DNA from: Treponema sp.
GTDB lineage: Bacteria; Spirochaetota; Spirochaetia; Treponematales; Breznakiellaceae
DNA length: 64,000 nt
Direction of reading: 5' to 3'
Assembly: GCA_009777995.1 (NCBI GenBank)
Contig: WRKT01000002.1
Coordinates: forward strand, 62,001 to 126,000
Each line of letters starts with the position of its first letter. Position 1 is the first letter of the stretch. Both the position numbers and the translations under genes were made by a program. Positions 53,065-61,388 of the stretch are shown here, piece after piece. The notes under the pieces are model-generated. The model saw nothing but the letters and a program-made list of their open reading frames with translations. It was not told the DNA's origin and did no database searches.

Positions 53065-53120
53065 TGCGTAGCATTACTGCACGCAGTAAGCAATTGTTAT
53101 GCGAAGCAATAATAATTGCT
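53058..53120 (+). repeat. Two tandem hairpins with GCGNAGC centres between fliL and fliM
   Basis: Hairpin 1 (53058-53080): GCAGTAATGC, loop GTA, GCATTACTGC, a perfect 10-bp stem. Hairpin 2 (53089-53120): AGCAATT plus TTAT pairing with ATAA plus AATTGCT around GCGAAGCA, one G-T mismatch. Both centre on GCGTAGC or GCGAAGC, a class of DNA mini-hairpin known to be unusually stable. No T-run follows, so they are unlikely to be plain terminators; they may mark an RNA processing or stability site, or a small mobile repeat. Confidence 0.85.
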
Positions 53121-53171
53121 AGCCTGCTTGCTATTAAACTCAAAATACTATAAACTAAGTTGGATTAGGGT

Positions 53172-54203
53172 ATGACAGAAGTACTATCCCAGGAAGAAAT
53201 TGACCAGCTACTCACCGCAATAAACGCAGGGGACAATGAGCCTGAGGATATCAGGCCTGCCGCAGATACGCGTAAGATAAAGATCTACGACTTTAAGCGG
53301 CCGGATAAATTTTCCAAAGAGCAGATCCGCACAATTTCCATGATGCACGATACCTTTGCACGTCTTACCACAACAAGCCTTTCAGCCCAGCTCCGTTCAA
53401 TGGTTCATGTCCATGTTGCATCAGTGGATCAGTTAACCTACGAGGAATTCATCCGCTCCATCCCGACTCCGACAACCCTCGCAATTATCAATATGGACCC
53501 CCTTAAGGGAAATGCCATTTTGGAAATTGACCCGGCTGTAACCTTCTCCATAATCGAGAGGCTTTTCGGAGGATCGGGAGAGGGAACCAAGATTCAGCAT
53601 GAGCTTACAGACATTGAGTCTTCGGTTATGGAAGGAATCATAGTCCGCATTCTCGGCAATATGAGGGAAGCCTGGGCCCAGGTCATCGATCTAAGACCCC
53701 GCCTCGGCCAAATTGATACTAACCCGCAATTTGCCCAGATCGTTCCGCCGACTGACATGGTAGTCCTTGTGACCCTTGAAACCAAGGTAGGCGATGTTGA
53801 GGGCATGATAAACTTTTGTATACCCTACCTTACCATAGAGCCCATAATCGGGAAGCTCTCAACCCAGTTCTGGTTCTCCGCCGTACATAAGAGTACCACT
53901 ACAGAGAATCTCAATGTACTAAAGGATAAGCTCGCAACAGTCGATGTTAATGTAGTAGCTGAAATTGGAAAAATAAACATTCCAATCAGGGAGGTGCTCT
54001 CCCTTAGGGTTGGTGATGTTGTTCAGCTTTATAATACAAGAGTAGGGGATCCATATTCTCTAAATGTGGGCAACAGGAAAAAGTTTTTATGCCGCCCCGG
54101 TGTAATCGGGAAGAAAATGGCGGTACAGGTTATCAAAAAACTTGCCGAGGTCGATCAAGACGAATTTGAGGATATGTTAAATGATGGGGAGGATTTAATA
54201 TGA
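53172..54203 (+). CDS. fliM: Flagellar motor switch protein FliM
   Basis: A 343-residue switch protein. The N-terminal CheY-P-binding peptide LSQEEIDQLLTAIN is intact, followed by a CheC-like middle domain (about 45-225: RTISMMHDTFARLTTTSLSAQLRS onwards, including the GGSGEGTKIQ motif) and the C-terminal SpoA domain (about 250-330, VNVVAEIGKINIPIREVLSLRVGDVVQL). It sits in the C-ring and sets rotation direction. Its stop overlaps the fliY start by 4 bp. Confidence 0.96.
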   Translation: MTEVLSQEEIDQLLTAINAGDNEPEDIRPAADTRKIKIYDFKRPDKFSKEQIRTISMMHDTFARLTTTSLSAQLRSMVHVHVASVDQLTYEEFIRSIPTPTTLAIINMDPLKGNAILEIDPAVTFSIIERLFGGSGEGTKIQHELTDIESSVMEGIIVRILGNMREAWAQVIDLRPRLGQIDTNPQFAQIVPPTDMVVLVTLETKVGDVEGMINFCIPYLTIEPIIGKLSTQFWFSAVHKSTTTENLNVLKDKLATVDVNVVAEIGKINIPIREVLSLRVGDVVQLYNTRVGDPYSLNVGNRKKFLCRPGVIGKKMAVQVIKKLAEVDQDEFEDMLNDGEDLI

Positions 54204-55261
54204 GTGATGGCGCTCTTTCGCAGGTTGAAATAGACGCTTTATTATCAGGTGTAGACTCAAGTATGGCCTCTGCTCCGGGCCCGGCAGGCGGGGGGAGTGA
54301 AGAGGAGAGGAAGGCCTTTGAGGAATTCCTTAAGGCCAATATCGGCGCCGAATCCTCAAACCTTTCCATGATGACAGGCGCAACTGTCGCTTTAAAAGAA
54401 CCGAAAGTAGCATATACAGACAGGGACAGCCTCCTTGAGGCACTTCCTGAGACTATCACCCTGATTAAAATAGACTATAGTTCCGGTTTCCCGGGTGAGC
54501 ATATGTTCATATTGCCTGAAGATACGGCAAGAACCATTGCCTCACTCATGAATAAGGAAGAAAACATAGAAATGGATGATATGGCAATGTCGGTGATTGG
54601 GGAGGTTATTTCCCAATTGGTAAGCACCCAGATTACTGATCTTACCAAGAGGACAAATAATAAGTCCATTGCACCAATTGCACCCGAGGCGGCAAATATA
54701 AAGAAGGCTGCCGCGGCTCTTCCTGCAGGGGATTTCCTTTCTGCAAATTATGAACTTGATCTTGGCGACGGAAATACCCACCAGGTCTGGGAAGTATACG
54801 GTCCGTCTGTTGCCTCCGATATTGCAAAGGCACTTATCGGAGACCTTATACCGGTAATTCCGGAAATGAAAGCAAATGCCCCGATGGGAGCAGCAATGGG
54901 AATGCAGGGAATGCAAATGGGAGGAATGTCTATGGCTAATCCAACAAATGTACAGGCGGTTCAATTCCCCAACCTAATTCCTCATACCACGCCCCAAGAG
55001 GCAGGAAATATCGGTCTAATCATGGACGTTTTCATGGAAATGACCGTAGAACTGGGTCGAACAAGGAAGCTTATCAAAGAGATCCTGGGCATGGGAGAGG
55101 GAACCATCATAGAATTGGACAAGCTGGCAGGTGAACCCGTTGATATATTGGTAAACCATAAATTAATTGCCAAGGGTGAAGTGGTAGTCATAGACGAAAA
55201 CTTCGGTGTAAGGGTCACGGAAATAGTTTCTCCCCAAGAACGAATGAATGATATGGGGTAA
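54200..55261 (+). CDS. fliY: Flagellar motor switch protein FliY (FliN domain)
   Basis: A 353-residue protein: an N-terminal EIDALLSG motif like FliM's CheY-binding peptide (about 8-16), a CheC-like region (about 100-220) and a C-terminal SpoA/FliN domain (about 270-350: GLIMDVFMEMTVELGRTRKLIKEILGMGEGTIIELDKLAGEPVDILVNHKLIAKGEVVVID). Between them is a stretch of about 20 residues with eight or so Met (around 231-252). As in other spirochaetes it probably replaces or joins FliN in the C-ring. The start overlaps the fliM stop. Confidence 0.93.
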   Translation: MSDGALSQVEIDALLSGVDSSMASAPGPAGGGSEEERKAFEEFLKANIGAESSNLSMMTGATVALKEPKVAYTDRDSLLEALPETITLIKIDYSSGFPGEHMFILPEDTARTIASLMNKEENIEMDDMAMSVIGEVISQLVSTQITDLTKRTNNKSIAPIAPEAANIKKAAAALPAGDFLSANYELDLGDGNTHQVWEVYGPSVASDIAKALIGDLIPVIPEMKANAPMGAAMGMQGMQMGGMSMANPTNVQAVQFPNLIPHTTPQEAGNIGLIMDVFMEMTVELGRTRKLIKEILGMGEGTIIELDKLAGEPVDILVNHKLIAKGEVVVIDENFGVRVTEIVSPQERMNDMG

Positions 55262-55385
55262 AACCCGCTCCTTTTAGGAAAAATTCAAGAATTTTTGCGT
55301 TTTCTCTTGCTTTTTTTTACTTTATATGATAATGTTATGATGGAAAGAATTTAATTTAGTCAGTTTTGACTTGGGAGGGGAAAAA
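55262..55385 (+). promoter_or_regulatory. Intergenic stretch before the fliO gene; possible internal promoter
   Basis: About 120 bp without a gene. It carries a short AT-rich dyad AAAAATTC/GAATTTTT (55279-55296), then a run of nine T after TTGC, and a TATATGATAAT word (about 55323-55333) that could be a -10 with TTGC some 15-18 bp upstream. It could be a weak internal promoter or a partial terminator; not decided. Confidence 0.3.
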
Positions 55386-56042
55386 CTGAAAGCATATCAA
55401 CAAAATAGGTGCGTTCTCTGTATAATCCTTTTAATGGTGGTCTCTCTCTTCATGGGTGTGCATGGTCTATATGCCCAAGAGGAAGATCCGGAATTAGGGG
55501 GCCTAAGCCCTGAAGAAATTTTAGGAGCTGTCAGCACATCGGGCAGGGTAGATGAAAGTATAATCTTCCTCGGGGAAGTTCCTGAAGCTCAAGGTCCCGG
55601 AGGTGAACCAACGGGCTTTGTGATCTTTAGGATGGTTCTTGTTCTGGCCCTTGCCGCCCTTGCAATCTACGGTATTGTCTTTTTCATCAAGCGCGCTGCA
55701 CGCCCCCAGGAACTGCGTGATCCCTATCTTAAAGTCCTTGCCCGCATACCGTTGAGCAATGACTCTTATGCCGCTGTCATTTCCCTTGGTGCCAAGGCCT
55801 GGCTGGTTGGAGGCTCCCAGGGAGGGGTGAACCTTATCTCAGAAATTGACGATGAGGAAGCTCTTCAGTCCATGCTCATAGATGAGGCAAACAGGGAAAT
55901 TGAAATTCCGCGCTTCCCGGATTTTAGATCTTTATTATCTAAGATAAATCCGTCTCTAAGAAGAAGAAGCCCAAGCCCTGCCGCAGCAGGATTTAATACA
56001 GATTTCCTGCGAAAACAACGGGAAAGACTCGGGGGGCTTTAA
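55386..56042 (+). CDS. fliO: FliO/FliZ-type flagellar export component
   Basis: About 218 residues: a signal/anchor (about 10-30, ending LYAQ), an acidic loop, one membrane helix (about 84-105, FRMVLVLALAALAIYGIVFFIKRAA) and a cytoplasmic FliO-type domain (VLARIPLSNDSYAAVISLGAKAWLVGGSQGGVNLI). It helps assemble the FliPQR gate. CTG at 55386 has GGGAGGGG exactly 5 nt upstream; the alternative TTG at 55371 has no ribosome site, and no ATG or GTG is in frame. A CTG start is rare, so this should be read as inferred. Confidence 0.78.
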   Translation: MKAYQQNRCVLCIILLMVVSLFMGVHGLYAQEEDPELGGLSPEEILGAVSTSGRVDESIIFLGEVPEAQGPGGEPTGFVIFRMVLVLALAALAIYGIVFFIKRAARPQELRDPYLKVLARIPLSNDSYAAVISLGAKAWLVGGSQGGVNLISEIDDEEALQSMLIDEANREIEIPRFPDFRSLLSKINPSLRRRSPSPAAAGFNTDFLRKQRERLGGL

Positions 56043-56893
56043 TGAAGAGGATTTTTGCCCTTGCAATTCTGGCCCTCCTTTCGATTGGGAGTATTCAAGC
56101 CCAGATTATACCGGGCCCCGGGGTGCCTTTGCCTGTCGATCCCGGTGGGGGGCTCCCCTTTCCGGGTGCAACAGAGGGCACAATGGACATTCCCGTTGTT
56201 CCCTCCGATCCGATAGTTCCGTTTTTTGACCTTTCAATAAGAAACCCGCAGACAGGTCAGGAGGTTGCCTTTTCCCTCCAGCTCCTCCTATTGCTGACCC
56301 TTCTTTCTCTTGCCCCAAGTATTTTAATACTTATGACCAGCTTTCTTAGGATTGCAATAGTCCTTGACTTTATAAAGAGAGCAATGTCCCTCCAACAAGT
56401 TCCTCCGAACCAGGTACTTATGGGAATTGCGCTTTTCATGACTATTTTTATAATGTGGCCCACCTTTACGCAGATTTATGATAATTCATTTCAGCCCCTT
56501 GCTGCAGGAAATATTGGAGTTGCAGAGGCCTATAGGGAGGCAGAGGCACCCCTTAGGCTCTTTATGTATAGTCAATTACAGGGGAGCCCCGAGAATATTC
56601 GCCTTTTTATGGCGATGAGGGGCCTTGACAGGCCGAATACCCTATCGGATGTGCCCACCTATGTGCTCATCCCTGCCTTCATCCTTAACGAACTTACAAT
56701 TGCCTTTAAGATGGGGATACTCCTTTTTATCCCCTTTATTGTAATTGATATGGTGGTAGCAAGCGCCCTTATGTCCATGGGTATGATAATGCTGCCCCCG
56801 ATTATGATTTCTATGCCCTTTAAGCTGATCCTTTTCATTTTAGTTGACGGCTGGGGCCTTTTAACGAATCAATTGGTTCGTTCTTTTATGTGA
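56042..56893 (+). CDS. fliP: Flagellar export gate protein FliP
   Basis: A 283-residue protein with a cleavable N-terminal signal (MKRIFALAILALLSIGSIQA) and a short periplasmic segment, then four membrane helices. The family blocks are LLTLLSLAPSILILMTSFLRIAIVLDF, AMSLQQVPPNQVLMGIALFMTIFIMWP and LIPAFILNELTIAFKMGILLFIPFIVIDM. It forms the export gate with FliQ and FliR in the cytoplasmic membrane. The start shares one base with the fliO stop (TAATG). Confidence 0.96.
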   Translation: MKRIFALAILALLSIGSIQAQIIPGPGVPLPVDPGGGLPFPGATEGTMDIPVVPSDPIVPFFDLSIRNPQTGQEVAFSLQLLLLLTLLSLAPSILILMTSFLRIAIVLDFIKRAMSLQQVPPNQVLMGIALFMTIFIMWPTFTQIYDNSFQPLAAGNIGVAEAYREAEAPLRLFMYSQLQGSPENIRLFMAMRGLDRPNTLSDVPTYVLIPAFILNELTIAFKMGILLFIPFIVIDMVVASALMSMGMIMLPPIMISMPFKLILFILVDGWGLLTNQLVRSFM

Positions 56894-56909
56894 ACATGGG
56901 AGGAAAAAG

Positions 56910-57179
56910 TTGAGTATTGGTGATGTAACTATGCTTTTAAGGGGAGGAATTTTTCAGGTTCTTTCATTGGCGGCCCCCCTTCTGCTCTCTGCCCTTATTG
57001 TAGGGCTTACCATAGCCATACTCCAGGCTACGACTTCAATTCAGGAGCAGACCCTGACCTTTGTACCAAAAGTATTCACGATTCTTCTGATGCTTGCCCT
57101 GCTTGGGGGCCTTGGTTTCATGCGGCTTTCAGACTATACGATTCAACTGTTCAGCAGAATCCCTGAAATGGTCAGGTAA
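56910..57179 (+). CDS. fliQ: Flagellar export gate protein FliQ
   Basis: An 89-residue protein with two membrane helices: GIFQVLSLAAPLLLSALIVGLTIAILQATTSIQEQTL and KVFTILLMLALLGGLGFMRL. The sequence around ATTSIQEQTLTFVPK is the FliQ signature. It starts with TTG behind GGGAGGAAAAAG. It joins FliP and FliR in the export gate. Confidence 0.95.
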   Translation: MSIGDVTMLLRGGIFQVLSLAAPLLLSALIVGLTIAILQATTSIQEQTLTFVPKVFTILLMLALLGGLGFMRLSDYTIQLFSRIPEMVR

Positions 57180-57192
57180 GAGGAGAGCGAGC

Positions 57193-58017
57193 TTGTTTGA
57201 AGATAACGCCATACGGGAAATTGTCGCTTATGCACCTGCCTTCCTCCTTGTTGCAGTAAGGGCCTTTGCGATGATCCAGGTAGCTCCGCTCCTAAACTCT
57301 GATGCTATTCCCCAGGTGGCAAAGGTCGGCCTTGCAGGATTTGCCGCATACACCGCCTTCTCTTCGGCTCTTATTAGGGACTGGGTTATTGCGCCCTTTG
57401 GCCTTGGTTTTGTTTTTCTTGTTATAGGGGAGGCTATAATCGGGATTATTATCGGCTTTTTTATGACCATAGTTTTTGCGGCCTTTGTAACAGCAGGGCA
57501 GTTTTTCTCCCTTCAAATGGGCTTTGGAGCCTCGGAAACCTTCGATCCCCTCTCCCAGATAGAAAACCCCCTCCTCGGCCAATACTTAAACCTCGTTGCA
57601 ATGCTCATTTTTGTCACGATTGACGGGTTCAGGCAGCTCTTCCTAGGCGGCTTCTGGCGTTCCTTGCAGACTATTAATGTGGTAAGTCTTATAAGCGGAA
57701 CCGAGAACATCGTTACCATGGTAATGTCAGGGCTTTCAAGGCTTTTCCTTGATGCAATAATAATAAGCATACCCATTCTTGGAACCCTTTTCCTTATTTC
57801 CCTGTCCACAGGGCTTATTTCAAAGGCCTCCCCCCAAATTAATATTCTTTCGGAAGGTTTTCCTATTGCTATTATCGTAGCATGGCTCCTTATATTCACA
57901 GCTCTTCCCTTTATGACAGAGTTGTTCAGTCGAATAATCGGCTCAGGGTTTGAAACCCTCCAGACCCTCTATATCCGCATCGGCGAACCGATAGGCGAAG
58001 TCATAGGAGGCACATAG
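57193..58017 (+). CDS. fliR: Flagellar export gate protein FliR
   Basis: About 274 residues with six membrane helices; family blocks include FLLVAVRAFAMIQVAPLLNSDAIPQVAKVGLAG, GEAIIGIIIGFFMTIVFAAFVTAGQFFSLQMGFG and DPLSQIENPLLGQYLNLVAMLIFV. TTG at 57193 with GAGGAGAG before it is preferred; a longer frame would run back into fliQ and is not FliR-like. It overlaps the flhB GTG by 1 bp. Confidence 0.92.
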   Translation: MFEDNAIREIVAYAPAFLLVAVRAFAMIQVAPLLNSDAIPQVAKVGLAGFAAYTAFSSALIRDWVIAPFGLGFVFLVIGEAIIGIIIGFFMTIVFAAFVTAGQFFSLQMGFGASETFDPLSQIENPLLGQYLNLVAMLIFVTIDGFRQLFLGGFWRSLQTINVVSLISGTENIVTMVMSGLSRLFLDAIIISIPILGTLFLISLSTGLISKASPQINILSEGFPIAIIVAWLLIFTALPFMTELFSRIIGSGFETLQTLYIRIGEPIGEVIGGT

Positions 58018-59210
58018 TGAGTGATGAACTGCTACGTGCCAAATTGCTCCAAGCTGATTTTCTACGCACCGCCCTTGAAATGGACTTACAGTGGTTCTCC
58101 GATCCCCAGGGAGGAGACCCGGAAGATGAGGGCCGTACCCATGAGCCCACGGAAGTTACATTCAGAAAGGCGAGGGAAGAGGGCAGGGTGGCAAAGAGCC
58201 AGGAGCTTGTTGCAGCCCTTGGTCTTCTGCTTCCCGCAATTGCCATCTTCCTGCTTGCACCCTGGATCTTAAGAACCTGTGCAGAGATGCTTAGGTTTTT
58301 CTTTACGAGGATTAATGAGCTTGACCCCCTTACAGATAGGATTGTTGCAGGGATTTTTATCAATTATTTTCTTCGTATTGCATTGCCCATTCTTACTGTT
58401 GCCGTAATTGCAGCCCTTTTTTCAAATATAGTACAGGTGGGTTTTCTCTTTTCAACGAAGCCGATTGAACTCCAATTTTCAAGGATACTTCCAAAGTTCG
58501 GCCGCTATTTTAAAAAGATTTTTTCATCGGAGGGGCTTTTTAATCTTGCAAAGTCCATTCTTAAACTTGTTGTAATTGGGGCCGTGGCCTATGTCCTTAT
58601 AAGCTCCCAGTTCCATGAGCTTGTTAATTTGCAGAAGGCCGATCTTTGGACAGCAGTTACGATTATTGCGTCCTTAGCTGGCAGATTGCTTATCATTGTT
58701 GCAATACTTCTATTGGTTCTTTCTATTCCTGATGTCTTCTTCCAGCGCTGGCAGTTTAGGCGCTCACTTAAAATGACAAGGGAATCGGCAAAGGAAGAGT
58801 TAAAGCAGGATGAGGGAGACCCTGAGGTAAGAGCAAGGCTCAGGCACCGCTATAGGGAACTTTTATCGCGAAATATGCTTAATGATGTACCGAGGGCCAA
58901 TGTTGTAATTACGAATCCCACCCACTTCTCAGTGGCAATTGAATACAATCCTGATCCGAATCTAAAAAGTGCACCAAGAGTTATTGCAAAGGGAGAGGAT
59001 GAGCTTGCATTTAAAATTCGAGAAGTGGCAAAGGAGAACGGGGTTCCGGTGGTTTCTCATCCTCCATTGACCCGTGCCCTTTATTATGAAACCCGGCTCG
59101 GGGACGAGATTCCCATTAAATACTGGTATGTGGTTGTCCTTGTGCTTAGAAGATTTCTCAGCCTTGAACAGAAGCAGGCAAAAGGCAGAGTTATTGATAA
59201 CGTTGTATGA
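58017..59210 (+). CDS. flhB: Flagellar export switch protein FlhB
   Basis: A 397-residue protein with an N-terminal extension of about 40 residues before the standard EPTEVTFRKAREEGRVAKSQEL, four membrane helices and a C-terminal cytoplasmic domain with the autocleavage motif NPTHF (VVITNPTHFSVAIEYN). Self-cleavage there switches export from rod/hook to filament substrates. The GTG start shares a base with the fliR stop. The KAPRVIAKGEDELAFKIREVA-type segment after cleavage is typical. Confidence 0.95.
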   Translation: MSDELLRAKLLQADFLRTALEMDLQWFSDPQGGDPEDEGRTHEPTEVTFRKAREEGRVAKSQELVAALGLLLPAIAIFLLAPWILRTCAEMLRFFFTRINELDPLTDRIVAGIFINYFLRIALPILTVAVIAALFSNIVQVGFLFSTKPIELQFSRILPKFGRYFKKIFSSEGLFNLAKSILKLVVIGAVAYVLISSQFHELVNLQKADLWTAVTIIASLAGRLLIIVAILLLVLSIPDVFFQRWQFRRSLKMTRESAKEELKQDEGDPEVRARLRHRYRELLSRNMLNDVPRANVVITNPTHFSVAIEYNPDPNLKSAPRVIAKGEDELAFKIREVAKENGVPVVSHPPLTRALYYETRLGDEIPIKYWYVVVLVLRRFLSLEQKQAKGRVIDNVV

Positions 59211-59222
59211 ATGAGGTAATGA

Positions 59223-61379
59223 ATGGCTGATGTAGTAAAACAAGGAACTTCACAGAGAGATGCACCGGGAGGAGCAAGGTTTAATTTGCCCGGCATATTC
59301 GATCCTAAGAATATTATAGCTGTTGCAGTTGTGGCCTGTCTTGGGGCTTTGATCATCCCAATGCCGACCTTCTTACTCGATACCTTTATTTCATTCAACC
59401 TCGTACTTTCAATTTTGGTACTGCTTAATGTACTTTTTAATAGGAAGCCGACAGATTTCTCTCTTTTCCCGACTGTATTATTAGTTCTGACAATCTTTTC
59501 TTTAGTCTTAAATGTTTCTTCCACAAGGTTAATTTTAACTCAGGGAGCGAATTTTGATTCAAGGATGATAAGGGCCTTTTCGAGCTTCGTTGTAGGCTCT
59601 GCAGGGAGCGAAGGCCTAGTTGTAGGATTTATCATCTTTATCATTATAATTGCAGTGCAAGTCATGGTAATTACAAAGGGTGCAACAAGGGTCGCCGAAG
59701 TTGCCGCACGTTTTACCCTTGACAGTCTTAACGGTAAGCAGATGGCAATTGATGCCGAGTATTCGTCCGGGGCAATTGATCGGGAGGAAGCTACGGCAAA
59801 AAAGGATGCTCTTCAGAAGGAGTCAGACTATTACGGTTCCATGGATGGTGCAAGTAAGTTTATAAGCGGAAACGTAAAGGTCGGAATTTTTGTCATTATA
59901 GTAAATATTATTGCGGGGATCATTGTCGGGGTAACCATACACGGTGAGCCTATTGCGGAAGCTGTAAGTACTTACTTCACTTTAACAATTGGTGACGGTC
60001 TTGTTTCCCAGATTCCGGCCCTTTTGATTTCAACGGCAATGGGTATAGTGGTGACCCGCGCGGCATCCCCGGGGGATCTTGGCGAGCAGGTTGTTTTACA
60101 GTTTACCCATAGTGCAAGGGTTTATTGGATAGGTGCAGGGGTTCTCTTCGGCATGGCAATACTTCCCGGCTTTCCTCATTTCGTTCTTATACCGATGTCA
60201 GCTCTTTTTGGCTTTACTGCTTTAAGGATTAGGCGCAAGCATAAGAAGGAAGCAGACTTTAAAGAGGTCATGGGCAGGGTAGGAGAGAGCACAAGGAAGG
60301 CAAGGGACGAGAAGGTTGATGTCCCGCAGATGGAGCCCCCCGATCAATTGTCTCTTGAACTTGGCTTTGGCCTTATACCTCTTGTTGATAAAGATAAGGG
60401 CGCAGAACTCCTTGAGAGGATGCAGGCAATGCGCCGTCAGATCGCCCTTGATATGGGTATAGTAATTCCCAAGATTAGGATTATCGATAATATGCTCCTT
60501 GGATCTTCAGAGTATTGCTTTAAGATTCGGGGGGTTGATGTCGGGAAAAGTACCATTAGGATGGGTCATTTTCTTTGTATAAATCCGGGAACCGCGAAAG
60601 AAGAGCTGCCCGGAGAGAAGACAAAGGATCCTGCCTTCGGACTTCCCGCACTGTGGATTCTCGAAGACAGGCGGGATGAGGCTGAAAGGGCAGGTTATAC
60701 CGTAGTTGATCCGCCTTCGATAATTGCAACCCATCTTACCGAAATTATTAAGAGGCATGCATCAGAACTTCTTGGAAGGCAGGAAACTCAGTCTATTTTA
60801 GACGGAATAAGAAAGGATTACCCGGCCGTAGTTGACGAAGTGCTTATGGGCAGGGACGGAAAGGGCCTCTCTCTTGGTAATATTCAGAAGGTATTCCAGG
60901 GGCTCTTAAAAGAACAGGTATCAATAAGAAATGTTGTTTCAATTCTTGAATCCATTGCAGACTATGCTCCGCTTACAACTGATACCAGGTTTCTTATCGA
61001 GAAGGCAAGGCAGGCCCTTTCAAATCAGATCTGTCATCAGTATGCAGATGAGAATAGGGTTCTCCATGTTATGACTCTTGATCCCTCCCTCGAACAAAAG
61101 ATTGTCGATAGCAAGGCGCAGACCCAGACCGGGGAAATTTTCTCTGCAATGGAGCCCGGCTTGCACAGTGCTTGGATAAGAGCACTTGGAAGATCAGTTC
61201 AGGCATCTCATGACCATGGTTATTTCCCGGTCATTTTATGCTCGTATCAGGGCAGATACCTGGTAAAAACCGCAATGGAAAGAGAACTCCCTGAGGTTGC
61301 AGTACTTTCAGTGGCAGAAATTGCCCAAGACTATATTGTAGAATCCATCGGCGTTATTGCTTTGGAAGCGGAAAAGTAA
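59223..61379 (+). CDS. flhA: Flagellar export apparatus protein FlhA
   Basis: A 718-residue protein: eight membrane helices in the first half (about 25-340) with the conserved AARFTLDSLNGKQMAIDAEYSSGAIDREEA FHIPEP-type cytoplasmic loop, then a large cytoplasmic ring domain that receives export substrates and chaperones (ELGFGLIPLVDKDKGAELLERM onward, closing VLSVAEIAQDYIVESIG). It channels proton energy to export. It is 12 bp after flhB with GAGGTAATGA before the ATG. Confidence 0.96.
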   Translation: MADVVKQGTSQRDAPGGARFNLPGIFDPKNIIAVAVVACLGALIIPMPTFLLDTFISFNLVLSILVLLNVLFNRKPTDFSLFPTVLLVLTIFSLVLNVSSTRLILTQGANFDSRMIRAFSSFVVGSAGSEGLVVGFIIFIIIIAVQVMVITKGATRVAEVAARFTLDSLNGKQMAIDAEYSSGAIDREEATAKKDALQKESDYYGSMDGASKFISGNVKVGIFVIIVNIIAGIIVGVTIHGEPIAEAVSTYFTLTIGDGLVSQIPALLISTAMGIVVTRAASPGDLGEQVVLQFTHSARVYWIGAGVLFGMAILPGFPHFVLIPMSALFGFTALRIRRKHKKEADFKEVMGRVGESTRKARDEKVDVPQMEPPDQLSLELGFGLIPLVDKDKGAELLERMQAMRRQIALDMGIVIPKIRIIDNMLLGSSEYCFKIRGVDVGKSTIRMGHFLCINPGTAKEELPGEKTKDPAFGLPALWILEDRRDEAERAGYTVVDPPSIIATHLTEIIKRHASELLGRQETQSILDGIRKDYPAVVDEVLMGRDGKGLSLGNIQKVFQGLLKEQVSIRNVVSILESIADYAPLTTDTRFLIEKARQALSNQICHQYADENRVLHVMTLDPSLEQKIVDSKAQTQTGEIFSAMEPGLHSAWIRALGRSVQASHDHGYFPVILCSYQGRYLVKTAMERELPEVAVLSVAEIAQDYIVESIGVIALEAEK

Positions 61380-61388
61380 GAGGAAGAA

